A stretch of DNA of 64,000 nucleotides from Schistosoma mansoni (lineage: Eukaryota; Platyhelminthes; Trematoda; Strigeidida; Schistosomatidae). Under the pieces are notes generated by a model. That model was not told the DNA's origin and searched no databases. It saw only the letters and a program-made list of their open reading frames with translations. Shown one piece after another: positions 36,822 to 47,938 of this stretch. The position numbers were made by a program, and so were the translations under genes. The DNA is taken from positions 53,328,746 to 53,392,745 of the forward strand of contig NC_031495.1 in assembly GCF_000237925.1 (NCBI RefSeq), given 5' to 3'. The stretch's first letter is position 1. Each line of letters begins with the position of its first letter.

Positions 36822-37350
36822 CCAGTAGTTAACAGGCAAGATCTGACATCACGGCCGAAAGCCATGAACACGACTTTCAAAGAAGTTAAACCCGTTCCTA
36901 GTTTATTTATTTGGAATCTAGAGGTGTCAAAAGACAATGACCCTGATAAAAGATATGCACACGACCTGGAGTTAGTGGAATCCGTCATCAGAAATTTACT
37001 GCCAGAAGAGGTTTCAGGGGTACATATCACCAAAGTAATGACTCAGTAAATAGGTGGAAGGAGAGACCCAACCAAGAAGAGTCTTGAAGTCGGTACTCGG
37101 AGATTTTGATGAAAGAGACGTAATATTGAATAACACACAAAACTTGTGATTCAAATATTCGTATCCAATCAGATTGGTCACTTGAAGATCGAATCAAGTG
37201 GAAGCATGCTCTAACGGAGCTAAATACTCGAAAGCCAAATGGCGAGAAGAATCTTATGATCAAGGGTTTTCGGGTGGTCAGGTCTTGGAAGCCAATGCTT
37301 TCGAGACCTGTATGGGTAGAACGTATGATTCCCAAAACACCTTAAATATG

Positions 37351-37597
37351 TCGGTCAGTCAGCTACAACGTTGGACCAGGTACATATATGCATCGGTCCA
37401 AGTTGCCATAACCTCGTTAGCACAAGGTGAACACCGAGTTCGTAGAAGTAGTTAATTTAATGTTGGTAATATATAAAAGATTGTATATAACGATATAGTA
37501 CAGGAAGAAAGAAAGATATGAAGCAATTTTAATCTCATAGTTTAAGGGAAGACAGGGAGTGTATACGCTTACGCCAATGTGATCGATTCTGAGTTAT
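37351..37597 (-). mobile_element. RTE-B 3' tail fragment (minus)
   Basis: From the CTGACTGAC tail at 37351 through the 3' UTR to the last codons near 37597, minus strand. It lies exactly between ORF1 and ORF2 of the CR1-like element. If it is removed, the CR1 frame reads ...MIPKTP-stop-ICHTNARSLRN, so ORF1 ends and ORF2 follows in the same frame. TSD at most about 6 bp (TATGTC). Confidence 0.82.
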
Positions 37598-37919
37598 GTC
37601 ACACGAACGCCCGTAGTCTTCGAAATAAAACCTCCGAGCTAAGTTTGATGATGGATGAATTATGTTTCGACATAATTGTTGTCACAGAAACTTGGCTCAT
37701 CGTAGATATAGACTGTTCTCCCACCATTGCAGGCTACATCTGTATTAGAAGTGATGTACTCAAAGCAAATTATTTGCTTTGAAACAAAAGCAAATAATTT
37801 TAGCCCCTGAATGCCCTGGTACGGCCGAGAGTGGAGAGACTTAGCTCTCCCTGTCGAAATGCTCTCACATGTCCATGCGTAATAGCCTCTGCCAGAGAAG
37901 TCCTACTCACTGCCTTCTC

Positions 37920-39172
37920 AGGCTGGCTTCAGACCTGGTCGTGGCTGTATCGACCACATATTCACCATTCGTCAAGTTTTAGAGCACAGACATACTTGTC
38001 GGCGTCCGACAATGATAGTTTTTCTTGACTTGAAAGCAGCATTTGACTTTGTAGACCGAGAGGTTCTGTGGCAGTGTCTGCCATTGAAAGGTGTACCTGA
38101 GAAGTACATAAACCTTGTGAAGGCTCTTTACTCGAACACTACCAGTCGAGTGAGAGCTTATGGCGAACTGTCATATGATTTTACAACCTCAATTGGTGTC
38201 CGTCAAGGGTGTCCACTATCCCCATTTTTGTTTAACTTCATTATAGACCTGTTGCTGGAAATAACACTCTCTGCGACTGAATTTTCAGGAATTGATCTTC
38301 TACCAGGAGGTTCATTTATCGACTTAGATTACGCAGATGATTTAGTCCTGTTTGGTGAAGACGCTGACAAAATGCAGAGTCTTCTGTTGGAACTGAGTAA
38401 TAATGCCAGGATGTTTGGGATGCGTTTCTCCCCATTTAAATGTAAATTGTTACTCCAGGACTGGCCTGTGTCAACATCCGAACTAAGGATAGGGAGTGAA
38501 GTAGTCGAACGCGTGGACAACTTCATTTATCTTGGAAGTCTGATCAGCCCTAATGGGTTGGTGTCCGACGAAATCTCAGCACGGATTCAAAAAACTCGTT
38601 TGGCTTTTGCCAACTTACGTCACCTATGGCGAAGACGAGATATCCATCTATCAATTAAGGGACGAGTATACTGCGCAGCAGTTCGCTCTGTTCTACTTTA
38701 CGGCTGTGAAACATGGCCATTAAGAGTAGAAGATACTCGTAGGTTACTAGTATTTGACCACAGATGCCTTAGAAATATTGCTCGTATCTGCTGGGATAAC
38801 CGGGTAAGTAATAGTGAGGTTAGACGCAGGGTATTAGGGAATGATGGTAAATCAGTTGATAAGGTCATGAATCTTCATCAACTGAGATGGTTGGGCCACG
38901 TGTTACGTATGCCTGAACATCGATTACCACGACGCTCTATGATGACTAGTATTGGGGATGGTTGGAAGAGAGTTAGGGGCGGCCAAACCGAAACGTGGCA
39001 TCAGTGCTTGAAGTCACTAACTTCTAGCCTGATCCATGTTGGTAGATGCAGACTACCTGGTTGGGGCCCGCGTGACTATCGTAACCAATGGTTGGAGACT
39101 GTGGGTGACATGGCTCAGAATCGATCACAATGGTGTAGGTGTATACACTCTTTATCTTCCCTTAAACCTTGA
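37920..39172 (+). CDS. RTE-B ORF, C-terminal RT part
   Basis: Open from the truncation point (AGFRPGRGCIDHIF) to the natural stop. RT motif A FLDLKAAFD, motif B GVRQGCPLSPFLF and motif C DYADDLVLFG are intact, followed by thumb and C-terminal blocks (LLYGCETWPLRVEDTRRL, HQLRWLGHVLRM, QWLETVGDMAQNRSQW). It lacks the endonuclease and RT fingers and has no promoter of its own, so it cannot be a working element despite the undamaged frame. RTE clade, close to but distinct from the SR2-like element; Perere-3/SR3 type is possible but not verified. Confidence 0.88.
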
Positions 39173-39363
39173 GATTAAAATTGCTTCATAACTTTCTTCC
39201 TTCCTATACTATATCCTTATATACAACCTTTCTTTATATACTACCACCACCACTAAATTAATTACTTCTATGAATCCGGTGTTCATCTTGTTGTGCTAAC
39301 GAGGTATGGCAACTTGGACCGATGCATATATGTGCCTGGTCCTACGTTGTCGCTGACTGACTG
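37920..39363 (+). mobile_element. RTE-B LINE, 5'-truncated, inside short SR2-derived element
   Basis: 1444 bp with the 11-bp TSD ACTGCCTTCTC (37909-37919 and 39364-39374) and a CTGACTGACTG tail. The 5' end is truncated in the RT domain. From 38012 to the stop its predicted protein equals that of the inverted copy at 45.4-47.9 kb over 386 residues. Confidence 0.95.
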
Positions 39364-40440
39364 ACTGCCTTCTCGCACCAGGGGTGTTATTTACGAAATT
39401 GAGAGGACGAAAATCGAATGTTCAGCTCTTTAATCGGGTTGATGGACACGGAAAATCCACCCAGGGGAGTTGGAAAACTCTGATTCCAAACCAATGGTGC
39501 ACATGGGCTCCAATATCCTGAGGGAACAAATGGCGTATGAATCAAACGTTGGTCACTGGCTACCATGGGACTGCATCTCCTCACGATGCTCCATTGCCTT
39601 GTGGATCAGACCTTTAGGCCACAGGCTCCGGGTGTGAACCCCTAAGAAAACTACCTGCTTTGGTCTAGGCAGCCGGGCAGTATCACAGCCCTCACACAAA
39701 TTAAATGAGATTTGTGTGGCGCATATATACCTGGTGAGTGCCCCTTTGTACCAATATTAATATTTAAAATAAATAAACAACACTGAGATATCAGCCATAG
39801 AATCCGTACATGTGATTAAGGAAACTGTTCTTCCATTGATCACTAACCTCAAACATAGTAATATAACGGGCCCTGATGGGTTACATCCACGACTGCTGTC
39901 ATCTCTTGCGGACATTATTTCAAGGCCGCTCGTGACGCCCTTCAACATGTCCCTTTCACCCTCTCAACTACCTACAGATTGGAAAGATGCTATAGTCAGT
40001 ATTATATTGAAGGATAGTCAGACTGATCGTATCTAACTACCGGTCTGTCAGTCTAACCAGCATAGTCGTTAAGTTACTTGAAAAGATAATTCGGGTTAAG
40101 TTACTAAGTCACATAGATTCGTACAATCTGTTAACTTTCGAGCAGCATGGGTTTCGTAACAAGCATTCATGCTTGACTAACTTGCTTATTGCGAGAGGAT
40201 TGGACAGCAGCCCTAGATAACGGTCTGTCGATGTGACATTCATAGACTTTAGAAAAGCGTTAGACAAGGTTTCACGCTTAAGTCTTATGCAGAAGCTCTC
40301 GCGCTTCGGAATAACAGTTGCTGTACAGGAATGGATAGGAAGCTTATGTGATCGCAGACAAAAAGTGATGGTCGATGGAACGCTATCCGAATGGAAGCCG
40401 GTCAAAATTGGTGTGTCCCAAAGTACCATATTGGGTCCCC

Positions 40441-43400
40441 TTTTTTATTTTATTTTATTTTATTTAATCACATATATATTGGTACAAAGGGCACCGGATA
40501 CATATGCGCCACACAAAATAATGAGAATGGGAGAAGGAAGAAGATGCGTATATATGAAAGAAGGAAAAAAAAGAAAAGGAGAAGAGTAGTGATGGGGGGA
40601 ACTGAATGTACAACTAGAAGAGCTCTCTCAGTTAGGATAGTTATAGCCACTCTTTATGAAGAAAGTAGAAGAAGGTTACAGCAGGACCGCCATTGGCTTC
40701 TATTCTGAGCCATATCTGATAACGTCTCTAGCCACTGTGTTGCACCATCTCTCTGACCCCAGCCAGGGAGTCGTGAAGGACCAACAGAAGCTAGCCCTTT
40801 GCAGCTTTCTTTCATGCCACGACACCATGTCATACACTGACCTCCTCTCCGCTTTTTCCAACCAGAACCAGCGTCGGCAAATAATGCACGACGTGGAAGC
40901 CTCTGGGACGACATTCGTAGAACATGTCCAAGCCACCGAAGTCGGTGTTTCAAGATGGTGACACCAATTGAATTATTGTCTCGGCGCCCGAACACACGAT
41001 GCCGGACCTCTGCATTACTAACATGGTGTTGCCACTGAATGTCAGCAATCCTTCGGAGACAACGATGATTGAACACAGAGAGACGTCTAATATCCTCAAC
41101 TCGGAGAGGCCAGGTTTCACAAGCATAGAGCAAAACTGCTCTCACCGACGCGTTGTAGATCCGACCTTTTACAGCCAGACTAACATCACGAAGGCGCCAA
41201 AGATGGCCCAGATTGGCATAAGCCGCTCTGGCTTTCATTATACGTGCATCAATCTCATCACTCACGCCACCACCAGCACTTATATAGCTACCTAGATACA
41301 CGAACTTCTCAACTACTTCAATCTGCTCACCATCTAGGGTGAGTACAGGATGAGAATCCTGCCAGTCTTGTGGGAGTACCTTACACTTGGAAGGTGCAAA
41401 GCACATGCCGTACCTGCGGACACTGATTGGCAACTGATTAAGTGCGGATTGCATGCCTTGGGCATTATCGCACAGTAAGACAATATCATCCGCATACTCA
41501 AGGTCGAGAAGTCGTTCTCCAGGCAGCAGATCCACACCGCCATTACTTACATCCATCAGAGCTGTTTCCAGGATGTCGTCGATGGCAAAGTTGAAGAGGA
41601 ATGGTGAGATCGGGCAACCCTGTCTAACCCCACTGCTCGAATGGAACAAGGGATAGAGGTGGTTGTATGCCCTCACTCTGCCTGAGGTGTTCGTATACAG
41701 GGCCTTTAAGATGTTAATGAACTTCTCAGGCACACCCTTCTTCAATAGACAATCCCAGAGAACAGTCCTGTCCAACAAATCGAAGGCAGCCCTGATATCA
41801 AGAAACACTACGATTGTTGGCCTGCAATAAGTATGACGGTGTTCTAACATTTGGCAGAGGGTGAAGATGTGATCAATGCATCCTCGACCAGAACGAAAAC
41901 CAGCCTGCTCCTCGCGAGTCAATCGTTCTCGGGTTTTAAACAACCTACGAAGAATGATAGAAGCCAATAGTTTGGACGCAGTCGGAAGTAGACTTATCCC
42001 CCGATAGTTATTACAGGAACAACGTGAACCCTTTTTAAAGATAGGGACGACTATCGACTCATTCCATGATGTTGGAACACTTTCTTCCTCCCAAACCTTT
42101 GCAAACAACGCAGTCAGTTCCTTAGCCAGAAAGTCACCACCATCTTTAAAAAGAGCTGGAGGTAAGTCATCTGGGCCCGGTGATTTGTAGCGTTTCAAGA
42201 GTTGGAGTTCCTTGTGGACTTCCGCCTCGTTCGGTGGATCAGTCGTCACCGGCCATGGGGGGCAGGACAGACTGGTTGATGTTGCCGGAGCAGCAGGCCA
42301 GTTGAACTGCCCTTCGAAAAATTCCGCCCATCGTCCAAGACGTCGAGAGATGTTAGTGATTGGCATCCCATCATCCTCGTAGATTGTTTCACTCACACCA
42401 GACTTCTTGCTGCCAGTGGCTCGGATGAGTTGGAAGAGCTTCCGGCAGTTACCAGATGCAGCTGCTGCTTCCATCTCATTAGCACGCTCCGACCACCAGG
42501 CTTCTCGGTCCTTACGCAAGCTTTGCCCAATTTCATTACGTAACAGCCTTCGTTTGTGGTCATACTCACGGTCACCCGGAGTAGACTGACGGGCTTCCAT
42601 CAGTTGTAAGGAGCCAGAAGAAACCCAGTGCTTGTAAGCGGGACGTTTCGCGAAGCCGCAAGCGGCTTTACTCGCCATTTTCATGGCGTCGTGAAGATGT
42701 AACCAATGCTCATCTATACTTTTCGGTGGGATGGTAGCTAGCCTAGAAGCTAGCTCCGCTCGATACTTACTTGCAACAGAAGTTGCAGCCAGTTTACTAA
42801 CATTGATCCGTTGGTGGTGGTCAATCCTTCGGCCACTGAAAAGTAAGGTGAGATTGGCGCAGACCAGGGCATGATCAGACTCCAGATAAGTACTCCAAAA
42901 GGAGCGGCAGTCTTGTACACAACCACGCCAGCGGTAGCTGATCGCGATGTGATCAATCTGAGTCCAGGCTTGGGATGCAGAAGGAGGACGCCAGGTAGCA
43001 CACCGGCGATGACTGTGCCGGAAGTTAGTGCTGGCCAGAAACAGGTTGTGGTCTGTGCACAGTTGCAGCAAACGGTCCCCGTTATCTGTCCTGCGACCAA
43101 CAAGTCCCCATCGGCCACCTAAACGACTCTCTTCTGTGCCTAGACGCCCGACCTGTGCATTCAAGTCTCCGGCTAGTACTACAATATCTGTCGAACGCGC
43201 TTTCTGGAGAAGAACTGTTAACTGATGGTAAAACTCATCCTTGATTGCATCCGGGCTGCAATCTGTCGGGGCATAGGCGGAAATGACGAAAAGACACCGA
43301 TTCTCACGCCGATTTCTTCTCACTTTGATGGAACTTTCTAATCTAACAGCACATAACCAACTGTTAATGGGGATCCAATCGATTAGTACTGCCTCAGCTC

Positions 43401-44382
43401 TAGCGCTTAGTGCGATACCGACGCCAGCAAGACCAGACGAAGATGCCACAGGGTCCCCGGATAAGCGCACGTGAAACAAGCTTTTCGAGGCGACAGATGG
43501 AGAACGAATTTGTAGTACTTCACTAGAGTCTTGAATACGGGTCTCGGATAGACAACAAACGTCAACATTAAGACCTTCCAAAGACATAGCCAGCCCTATC
43601 TGTTGTCTGATCTGCATTAGTGTGCGAACGTTGAAGGAAGCCAGCTTGAACGGCGTACGTGGTTTCAGAAAGACTGCTTCAGTATTCATAATCGGTGGAA
43701 GCGTTCACTTTCAACCAGACAGTGACTGGAGATCGTTTAGATAGGACAGATTTTCCACCAAGAGCGAGCTGCTGCATAAGTTGAAAAGTAAGGTTACACA
43801 AATTGGGGATAAAAGGGGGTGAAAAAGCGACGTAGTAAATAATAATAATAATAATAATGGTAATAATAATAGTGTAAATTGTCTTGCTTCTAATATGAGC
43901 GAGAATAGTATCGTCAATAGAATTCATCATTTCATTTATTTGTGTGTGGGCTATGATACTGCCCGGGTGCCCAAACAGAAGCAGGTAGTTTTCTTAGGGG
44001 GCCACACCCCGAGCCTTTGACCTAAAGGTCTGATCCACAAGGCAGTGGAGCATCGTGAGGAGATGCAGTCCCATGGTAGCCGGTGATCAATGATTGATTC
44101 GTACGCCATTTGTTCCCTCAGGATACTGGAGCCCATGTGCACCATTGGTTTGGAATCAGGGTTTTCCAACTCCCCTAGGTGGACTCACCTTGTCCACCAA
44201 CCCGGTTAAAGCGCCGGACATTCGCTTTTCGTCCTCTCACTTTCGTAAACAACACCCCCTCCACGAGAAGGCAGTGAGTAGGACTTCCCTGGCAGAGGCT
44301 ATATATTCGCTGGCCATGTGAGAGCATTTCGAGAGGGAGAGTGGACTCTCCCCACTCTCGGCCGTACCAGGGCATTTGGGGG
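40441..44382 (-). mobile_element. full-length SR2-like RTE LINE (minus strand)
   Basis: About 3.94 kb, the length I recall for schistosome SR2. On the minus strand: 5' end at 44382 (CCCCCAAATGCCCTGGTACG), 5' UTR of about 690 bp with an (AAT)n-type run near 43840-43870, one ORF of 1011 codons, a 3' UTR, and a tail of TAAAA units (40441-40465 on the plus strand reads TTTTATTTTA...). It is inserted in the RT of the CR1-like element between ILGPLF and LPLLLKSS. No TSD was found, and about 24 nt of the target seem to be missing. It looks whole. Confidence 0.92.
40654..43689 (-). CDS. SR2-like endonuclease/reverse transcriptase, 1011 aa
   Basis: Single intact ORF of an RTE-clade LINE; the protein nicks target DNA and reverse-transcribes the element RNA at the site. 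AP-type endonuclease at about 15-280: SFNVRTL (N20), SETRIQ (E49), AGDLNAQVG (D175, N177), QIDHI (D246, H247), SDHALV (D272, H273). Linker to about 500. RT at about 505-790: SPGPDDLPPALF, NNYRGISLLP, motif A FLDIRAAFD (D632), GVRQGCPISPFLF, and motif C YADD (733-736). C-terminal region with LLYACETWPLRVEDIRRL, HRLRWLGHVLRM and QWLETLSDMAQNRSQW. No lesion was seen in any catalytic position. Start MNTEAVFLK at 43689 follows a long 5' UTR. This is a mobile-element gene, not a host gene. Confidence 0.95.
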   Translation of the reverse strand: MNTEAVFLKPRTPFKLASFNVRTLMQIRQQIGLAMSLEGLNVDVCCLSETRIQDSSEVLQIRSPSVASKSLFHVRLSGDPVASSSGLAGVGIALSARAEAVLIDWIPINSWLCAVRLESSIKVRRNRRENRCLFVISAYAPTDCSPDAIKDEFYHQLTVLLQKARSTDIVVLAGDLNAQVGRLGTEESRLGGRWGLVGRRTDNGDRLLQLCTDHNLFLASTNFRHSHRRCATWRPPSASQAWTQIDHIAISYRWRGCVQDCRSFWSTYLESDHALVCANLTLLFSGRRIDHHQRINVSKLAATSVASKYRAELASRLATIPPKSIDEHWLHLHDAMKMASKAACGFAKRPAYKHWVSSGSLQLMEARQSTPGDREYDHKRRLLRNEIGQSLRKDREAWWSERANEMEAAAASGNCRKLFQLIRATGSKKSGVSETIYEDDGMPITNISRRLGRWAEFFEGQFNWPAAPATSTSLSCPPWPVTTDPPNEAEVHKELQLLKRYKSPGPDDLPPALFKDGGDFLAKELTALFAKVWEEESVPTSWNESIVVPIFKKGSRCSCNNYRGISLLPTASKLLASIILRRLFKTRERLTREEQAGFRSGRGCIDHIFTLCQMLEHRHTYCRPTIVVFLDIRAAFDLLDRTVLWDCLLKKGVPEKFINILKALYTNTSGRVRAYNHLYPLFHSSSGVRQGCPISPFLFNFAIDDILETALMDVSNGGVDLLPGERLLDLEYADDIVLLCDNAQGMQSALNQLPISVRRYGMCFAPSKCKVLPQDWQDSHPVLTLDGEQIEVVEKFVYLGSYISAGGGVSDEIDARIMKARAAYANLGHLWRLRDVSLAVKGRIYNASVRAVLLYACETWPLRVEDIRRLSVFNHRCLRRIADIQWQHHVSNAEVRHRVFGRRDNNSIGVTILKHRLRWLGHVLRMSSQRLPRRALFADAGSGWKKRRGGQCMTWCRGMKESCKGLASVGPSRLPGWGQRDGATQWLETLSDMAQNRSQWRSCCNLLLLSS

Positions 44383-44980
44383 TTGCCGCTATTGCTTAAG
44401 TCGTCTACATTGTTGTTCGCGGATGTCAAAATCTAGAGAACAATAAGAAGTGAGTTTAATCATTTTGATCTCCAAGCTGGCTTAGACGAATTAGTTAGAC
44501 GGGATTGACGTTGGTGCTTAGAAGTTAATTCTAGGAAGAGTGTACTCATGAATATCGGACACAGACAAGCAGCTAGCCAATGTCTGATCAGGGATACTAA
44601 CTCACTTGAGCGTAATCAGTGTGTAGGAACAAAATTAGTGAAGGGTCTTTCTAAACTCCCTTACAATGAGCGCTTAACACGCCTAAACCTTTTCCCCTAA
44701 TTGCATCGTAGGACGCGAGGTGACCTTATATTGCCATTTCGTATCTTTAATAACGATTCAAGTGTTAATGTCTGATCGTTTTACTCCCTTTAGCTCTAAT
44801 AATCTCCGGGGTCATAGCGAGAAGGTTCACAAACCGCGATCTGATAAACCTAAAGTGGGGTTCCAGTTTTATCAACGACTGGTCAATGACGGAACGCCTT
44901 ACCCGAACAAGTGGTATCAGCCCCATCAGTGGACATTTTCAAGGAGAAACTGGACCTTCAATGAAAGGCAAACTGTTAAG

Positions 44981-45232
44981 ATTAACACAGGTCCACCAAC
45001 CTACTACGTTCAATCTTCATTAATTTAGTCTTAAATAGATTAATACGCTAAGTTATGTTTTCCCAATTCACTACACGATTGCCAGAAACACATTTCATTC
45101 TCAATACTTTGATGACCATGATAATGTTATTGTAGTAATTTTGTAAACAGGAGGTTACAAACTGTTTACCTCTAAATTCACTGGAATTCTAGATATTCGG
45201 TGTAGGATTAACACAGGTCCACCAACCTGCTA
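44981..45232 (+). repeat. 22-bp direct repeat in CR1-like 3' end
   Basis: GATTAACACAGGTCCACCAA occurs at about 44980 and again near 45206, about 226 bp apart, in the last codons and the 3' region of the CR1-like element. It may be a local duplication or mark a small insertion between the two. Confidence 0.6.
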
Positions 45233-45354
45233 TCCTTATCACTGAAGACTATGAGGTAGCTTATTTATTTATTTATTTAAACAAATAAACATTGGTACAA
45301 GGAGGCACCAAATAAATATGAGCCACATAAATCATCCGATTCTGTGAGGGCTGG

Positions 45355-47938
45355 TCAGTCAGTCAGTCAGCTACAACGTAGGACCAGGCACATATATGCA
45401 TCGGTCCAAGTTGCCATACCTCGTTAGCACAACAAGATGAACACCGGATTCATAGAAGTAATTAATTTAGTGGTGGTGGTAGTATATAAAGAAAGGTTGT
45501 GTATAAGGATATAGTATAGGAAGGAAGAAAGTTATGAAGCAATTTTAATCTCAAGGTTTAAGGGAAGATAAAGAGTGTATACACCTACACCATTGTGATC
45601 GATTCTGAGCCATGTCACCCACAGTCTCCAACCATTGGTTACGATAGTCACGCGGGCCCCAACCAGGTAGTCTGCATCTACCAACATGGATCAGGCTAGA
45701 AGTTAGTGACTTCAAGCACTGATGCCACGTTTCGGTTTGGCCGCCCCTAACTCTCTTCCAACCATCCCCAATACTAGTCATCATAGAGCGTCGTGGTAAT
45801 CGATGTTCAGGCATACGTAACACGTGGCCCAACCATCTCAGTTGATGAAGATTCATGACCTTATCAACTGATTTACCATCATTCCCTAATACCCTGCGTC
45901 TAACCTCACTATTACTTACCCGGTTATCCCAGCAGATACGAGCAATATTTCTAAGGCATCTGTGGTCAAATACTAGTAACCTACGAGTATCTTCTACTCT
46001 TAATGGCCATGTTTCACAGCCGTAAAGTAGAACAGAGCGAACTGCTGCGCAGTATACTCGTCCCTTAATTGATAGATGGATATCTCGTCTTCGCCATAGG
46101 TGACGTAAGTTGGCAAAAGCCAAACGAGTTTTTTGAATCCGTGCTGAGATTTCGTCGGACACCAACCCATTAGGGCTGATCAGACTTCCAAGATAAATGA
46201 AGTTGTCCACGCGTTCGACTACTTCACTCCCTATCCTTAGTTCGGATGTTGACACAGGCCAGTCCTGGAGTAACAATTTACATTTAAATGGGGAGAAACG
46301 CATCCCAAACATCCTGGCATTATTACTCAGTTCCAACAGAAGACTCTGCATTTTGTCAGCGTCTTCACCAAACAGGACTAAATCATCTGCGTAATCTAAG
46401 TCGATAAATGAACCTCCTGGTAGAAGATCAATTCCTGAAAATTCAGTCGCAGAGAGTGTTATTTCCAGCAACAGGTCTATAATGAAGTTAAACAAAAATG
46501 GGGATAGTGGACACCCTTGACGGACACCAATTGAGGTTGTAAAATCATATGACAGTTCGCCATAAGCTCTCACTCGACTGGTAGTGTTCGAGTAAAGAGC
46601 CTTCACAAGGTTTATGTACTTCTCAGGTACACCTTTCAATGGCAGACACTGCCACAGAACCTCTCGGTCTACAAAGTCAAATGCTGCTTTCAAGTCAAGA
46701 AAAACTATCATTGTCGGACGCCGACAAGTATGTCTGTGCTCTAAAACTTGACGAATGGTGAATATGTGGTCGATACAGCCACGACCAGGTCTGAAGCCAG
46801 CCTGATTTTCTCGTGTTTGCAGTTCACGAGTCTTAGTTAGGCGCCTGATAATTATTGAGGCTAGTATTTTAGATGCTATGTTAGTCAGACTAATCCCTCT
46901 ATGGTCATCGCAGGATGATTTTGACCTCTTTTTATATATTGGGACAATCAGTGATTGTGACCAGTCAGATGGGATTACGTCCGTCTCCCATATTTTAGCC
47001 AGAATATTAGTCAACCTAATCGCTAAAATTGGACCACCATATTTAAAGACCTCTGGAGCCAATCCATCAGGACCAGCTGCTCTTCCTCGTTTCAGATTAG
47101 TTATAGCCTTTTGAACTTCAAGTAGGGTCGGGGGACCTACTTCAATGTTCCATTCAGGTTTTCTGGGGATAGTGGGTAGTTGTGCAGTAGCTGAAGGCTA
47201 GTTAAACTGCTCCTTAAAGTGTTCCGCCCATCGTTCTAAACGTTTGGGTTGAGAGCAGATAAGGGTTCCGTCTTTTTCCGAGATTGTCTCACTTACACTT
47301 GACTTCTTAGTTCCGGTTTCCTTTATTAGGCTGAATAGTTGCCTGGTGTTGCCTACAGCCGCTGCCTTTTCCATCTCTTTTGCTTTCGTTGCCCACCACT
47401 GCTCACGATCGTTCCTTAGGCTTTTAGTTAACCTAGATCTTATTTGTTTACGCTCTTCGTCGTGTTCAGAGCCTGATGGGATGAGTTTACGCGAATCCAT
47501 CAGTGAAATAGACTTAGAAGAAATCCACTGGTTTTTTGGAGCCTTATGGTTTAAATAACTAATAGATGTTACTGCTGTTTCCACAGCTGTTCGTGTGTCT
47601 TTCCAAGCAGCATCTGAGTCAGTCTCGTTTACAGAACTGCCTAGATGTGAACTCAGTTGTTTCTGGAATTCGCATTTGGCTTTCTCGTCCTCCAGTTCAA
47701 TCCTAATGGGTCTTCTTAGTGTACTTTTCCTGCGTCCATCGAGGTGCAGACAAATGCATGCTCGTATTAAAGCGTGATCAGAGTCTAAACAAGTATTCCA
47801 ATACGAGCGACAATCTTCTATTGAGCCTCTCCAACGATGACTGATGACAATATGGTCTATTTGAGTCCATCGTTGGTTTGGTGCAGGTGGTCGCCATGTT
47901 AGACGATGTCTCTCCTTATGCTTAAAATTAGTGCTTGC
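45355..47938 (-). mobile_element. RTE-B LINE, 5'-truncated, inside short SR2-derived element (minus)
   Basis: 2584 bp with the 10-bp TSD TGAGGGCTGG (45345-45354 and 47939-47948) and a CTGACTGA tail at the low-coordinate end. It begins within the endonuclease (ASTNFKHKERHRLTW). The 3' 1.44 kb is an inverted near-identical copy of 37920-39363. Confidence 0.95.
45551..47938 (-). pseudogene. RTE-B ORF, endonuclease C-part plus RT, one nonsense change
   Basis: One reading frame runs from the truncation point to the natural stop, interrupted only at 47200-47198 (TAG) where the SR2-like protein has Trp (QFNW). Upstream part: QRWTQIDHIVISHRW, SDHALI, linker with REQWWATKAKEMEKAAAVGN. Downstream part: AAGPDGLAPEVFKYGG, DHRGISLTNIASKILASI, FLDLKAAFD, GVRQGCPLSPFLF, YADD, and the C-terminal blocks. 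Catalytic RT residues are present. It lacks the first half of the endonuclease. It is young, judging by the single lesion. Confidence 0.9.

Larger units (their letters stand above)
37803..39779 (+). mobile_element. short SR2-derived element, split by RTE-B
   Basis: 37803-37919 is the SR2 5' end (GAATGCCCTGGTACGGCC...CACTGCCTTCTC). After the RTE-B insertion the rest (39364-39779) continues with SR2 5' UTR joined to the SR2 3' end and an AAATAAATAAA tail. Same internal junction as the element at 20.7-21.2 kb. It replaces a large part of the CR1-like element's endonuclease region. Confidence 0.86.
36540..45260 (+). mobile_element. CR1/jockey-like LINE broken by nested insertions
   Basis: Pieces in order on the plus strand: ORF1 N-part (36553-36710); ORF1 remainder (36822-37350, including LFIWNLEVSKDNDPDKRY and EKNLMIKGFRVVR); ORF2 endonuclease start (37599-37802, NARSLRNKTSELSLMMDEL, VVTETWL); RT N-part (39780-40440, SNITGPDGLHPRLLSS, MTFIDFRKALDKVS, ILGPLF); RT palm and C-part (44383-45028, LLFADVKIW, LRGHSEKVHKPR). 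Between them sit two RTE-B tails, a short SR2-derived element holding RTE-B, and a full SR2-like element. Most of the endonuclease and a piece of the RT C-part are deleted. Dead, and the oldest layer of the nest. Confidence 0.85.

Noticed and set aside
43679-43930. Minus-strand ORFs rich in Ile/Leu upstream of the SR2-like ORF
   Set aside because: They are translation of the (AAT)n-type run in the element's 5' UTR.
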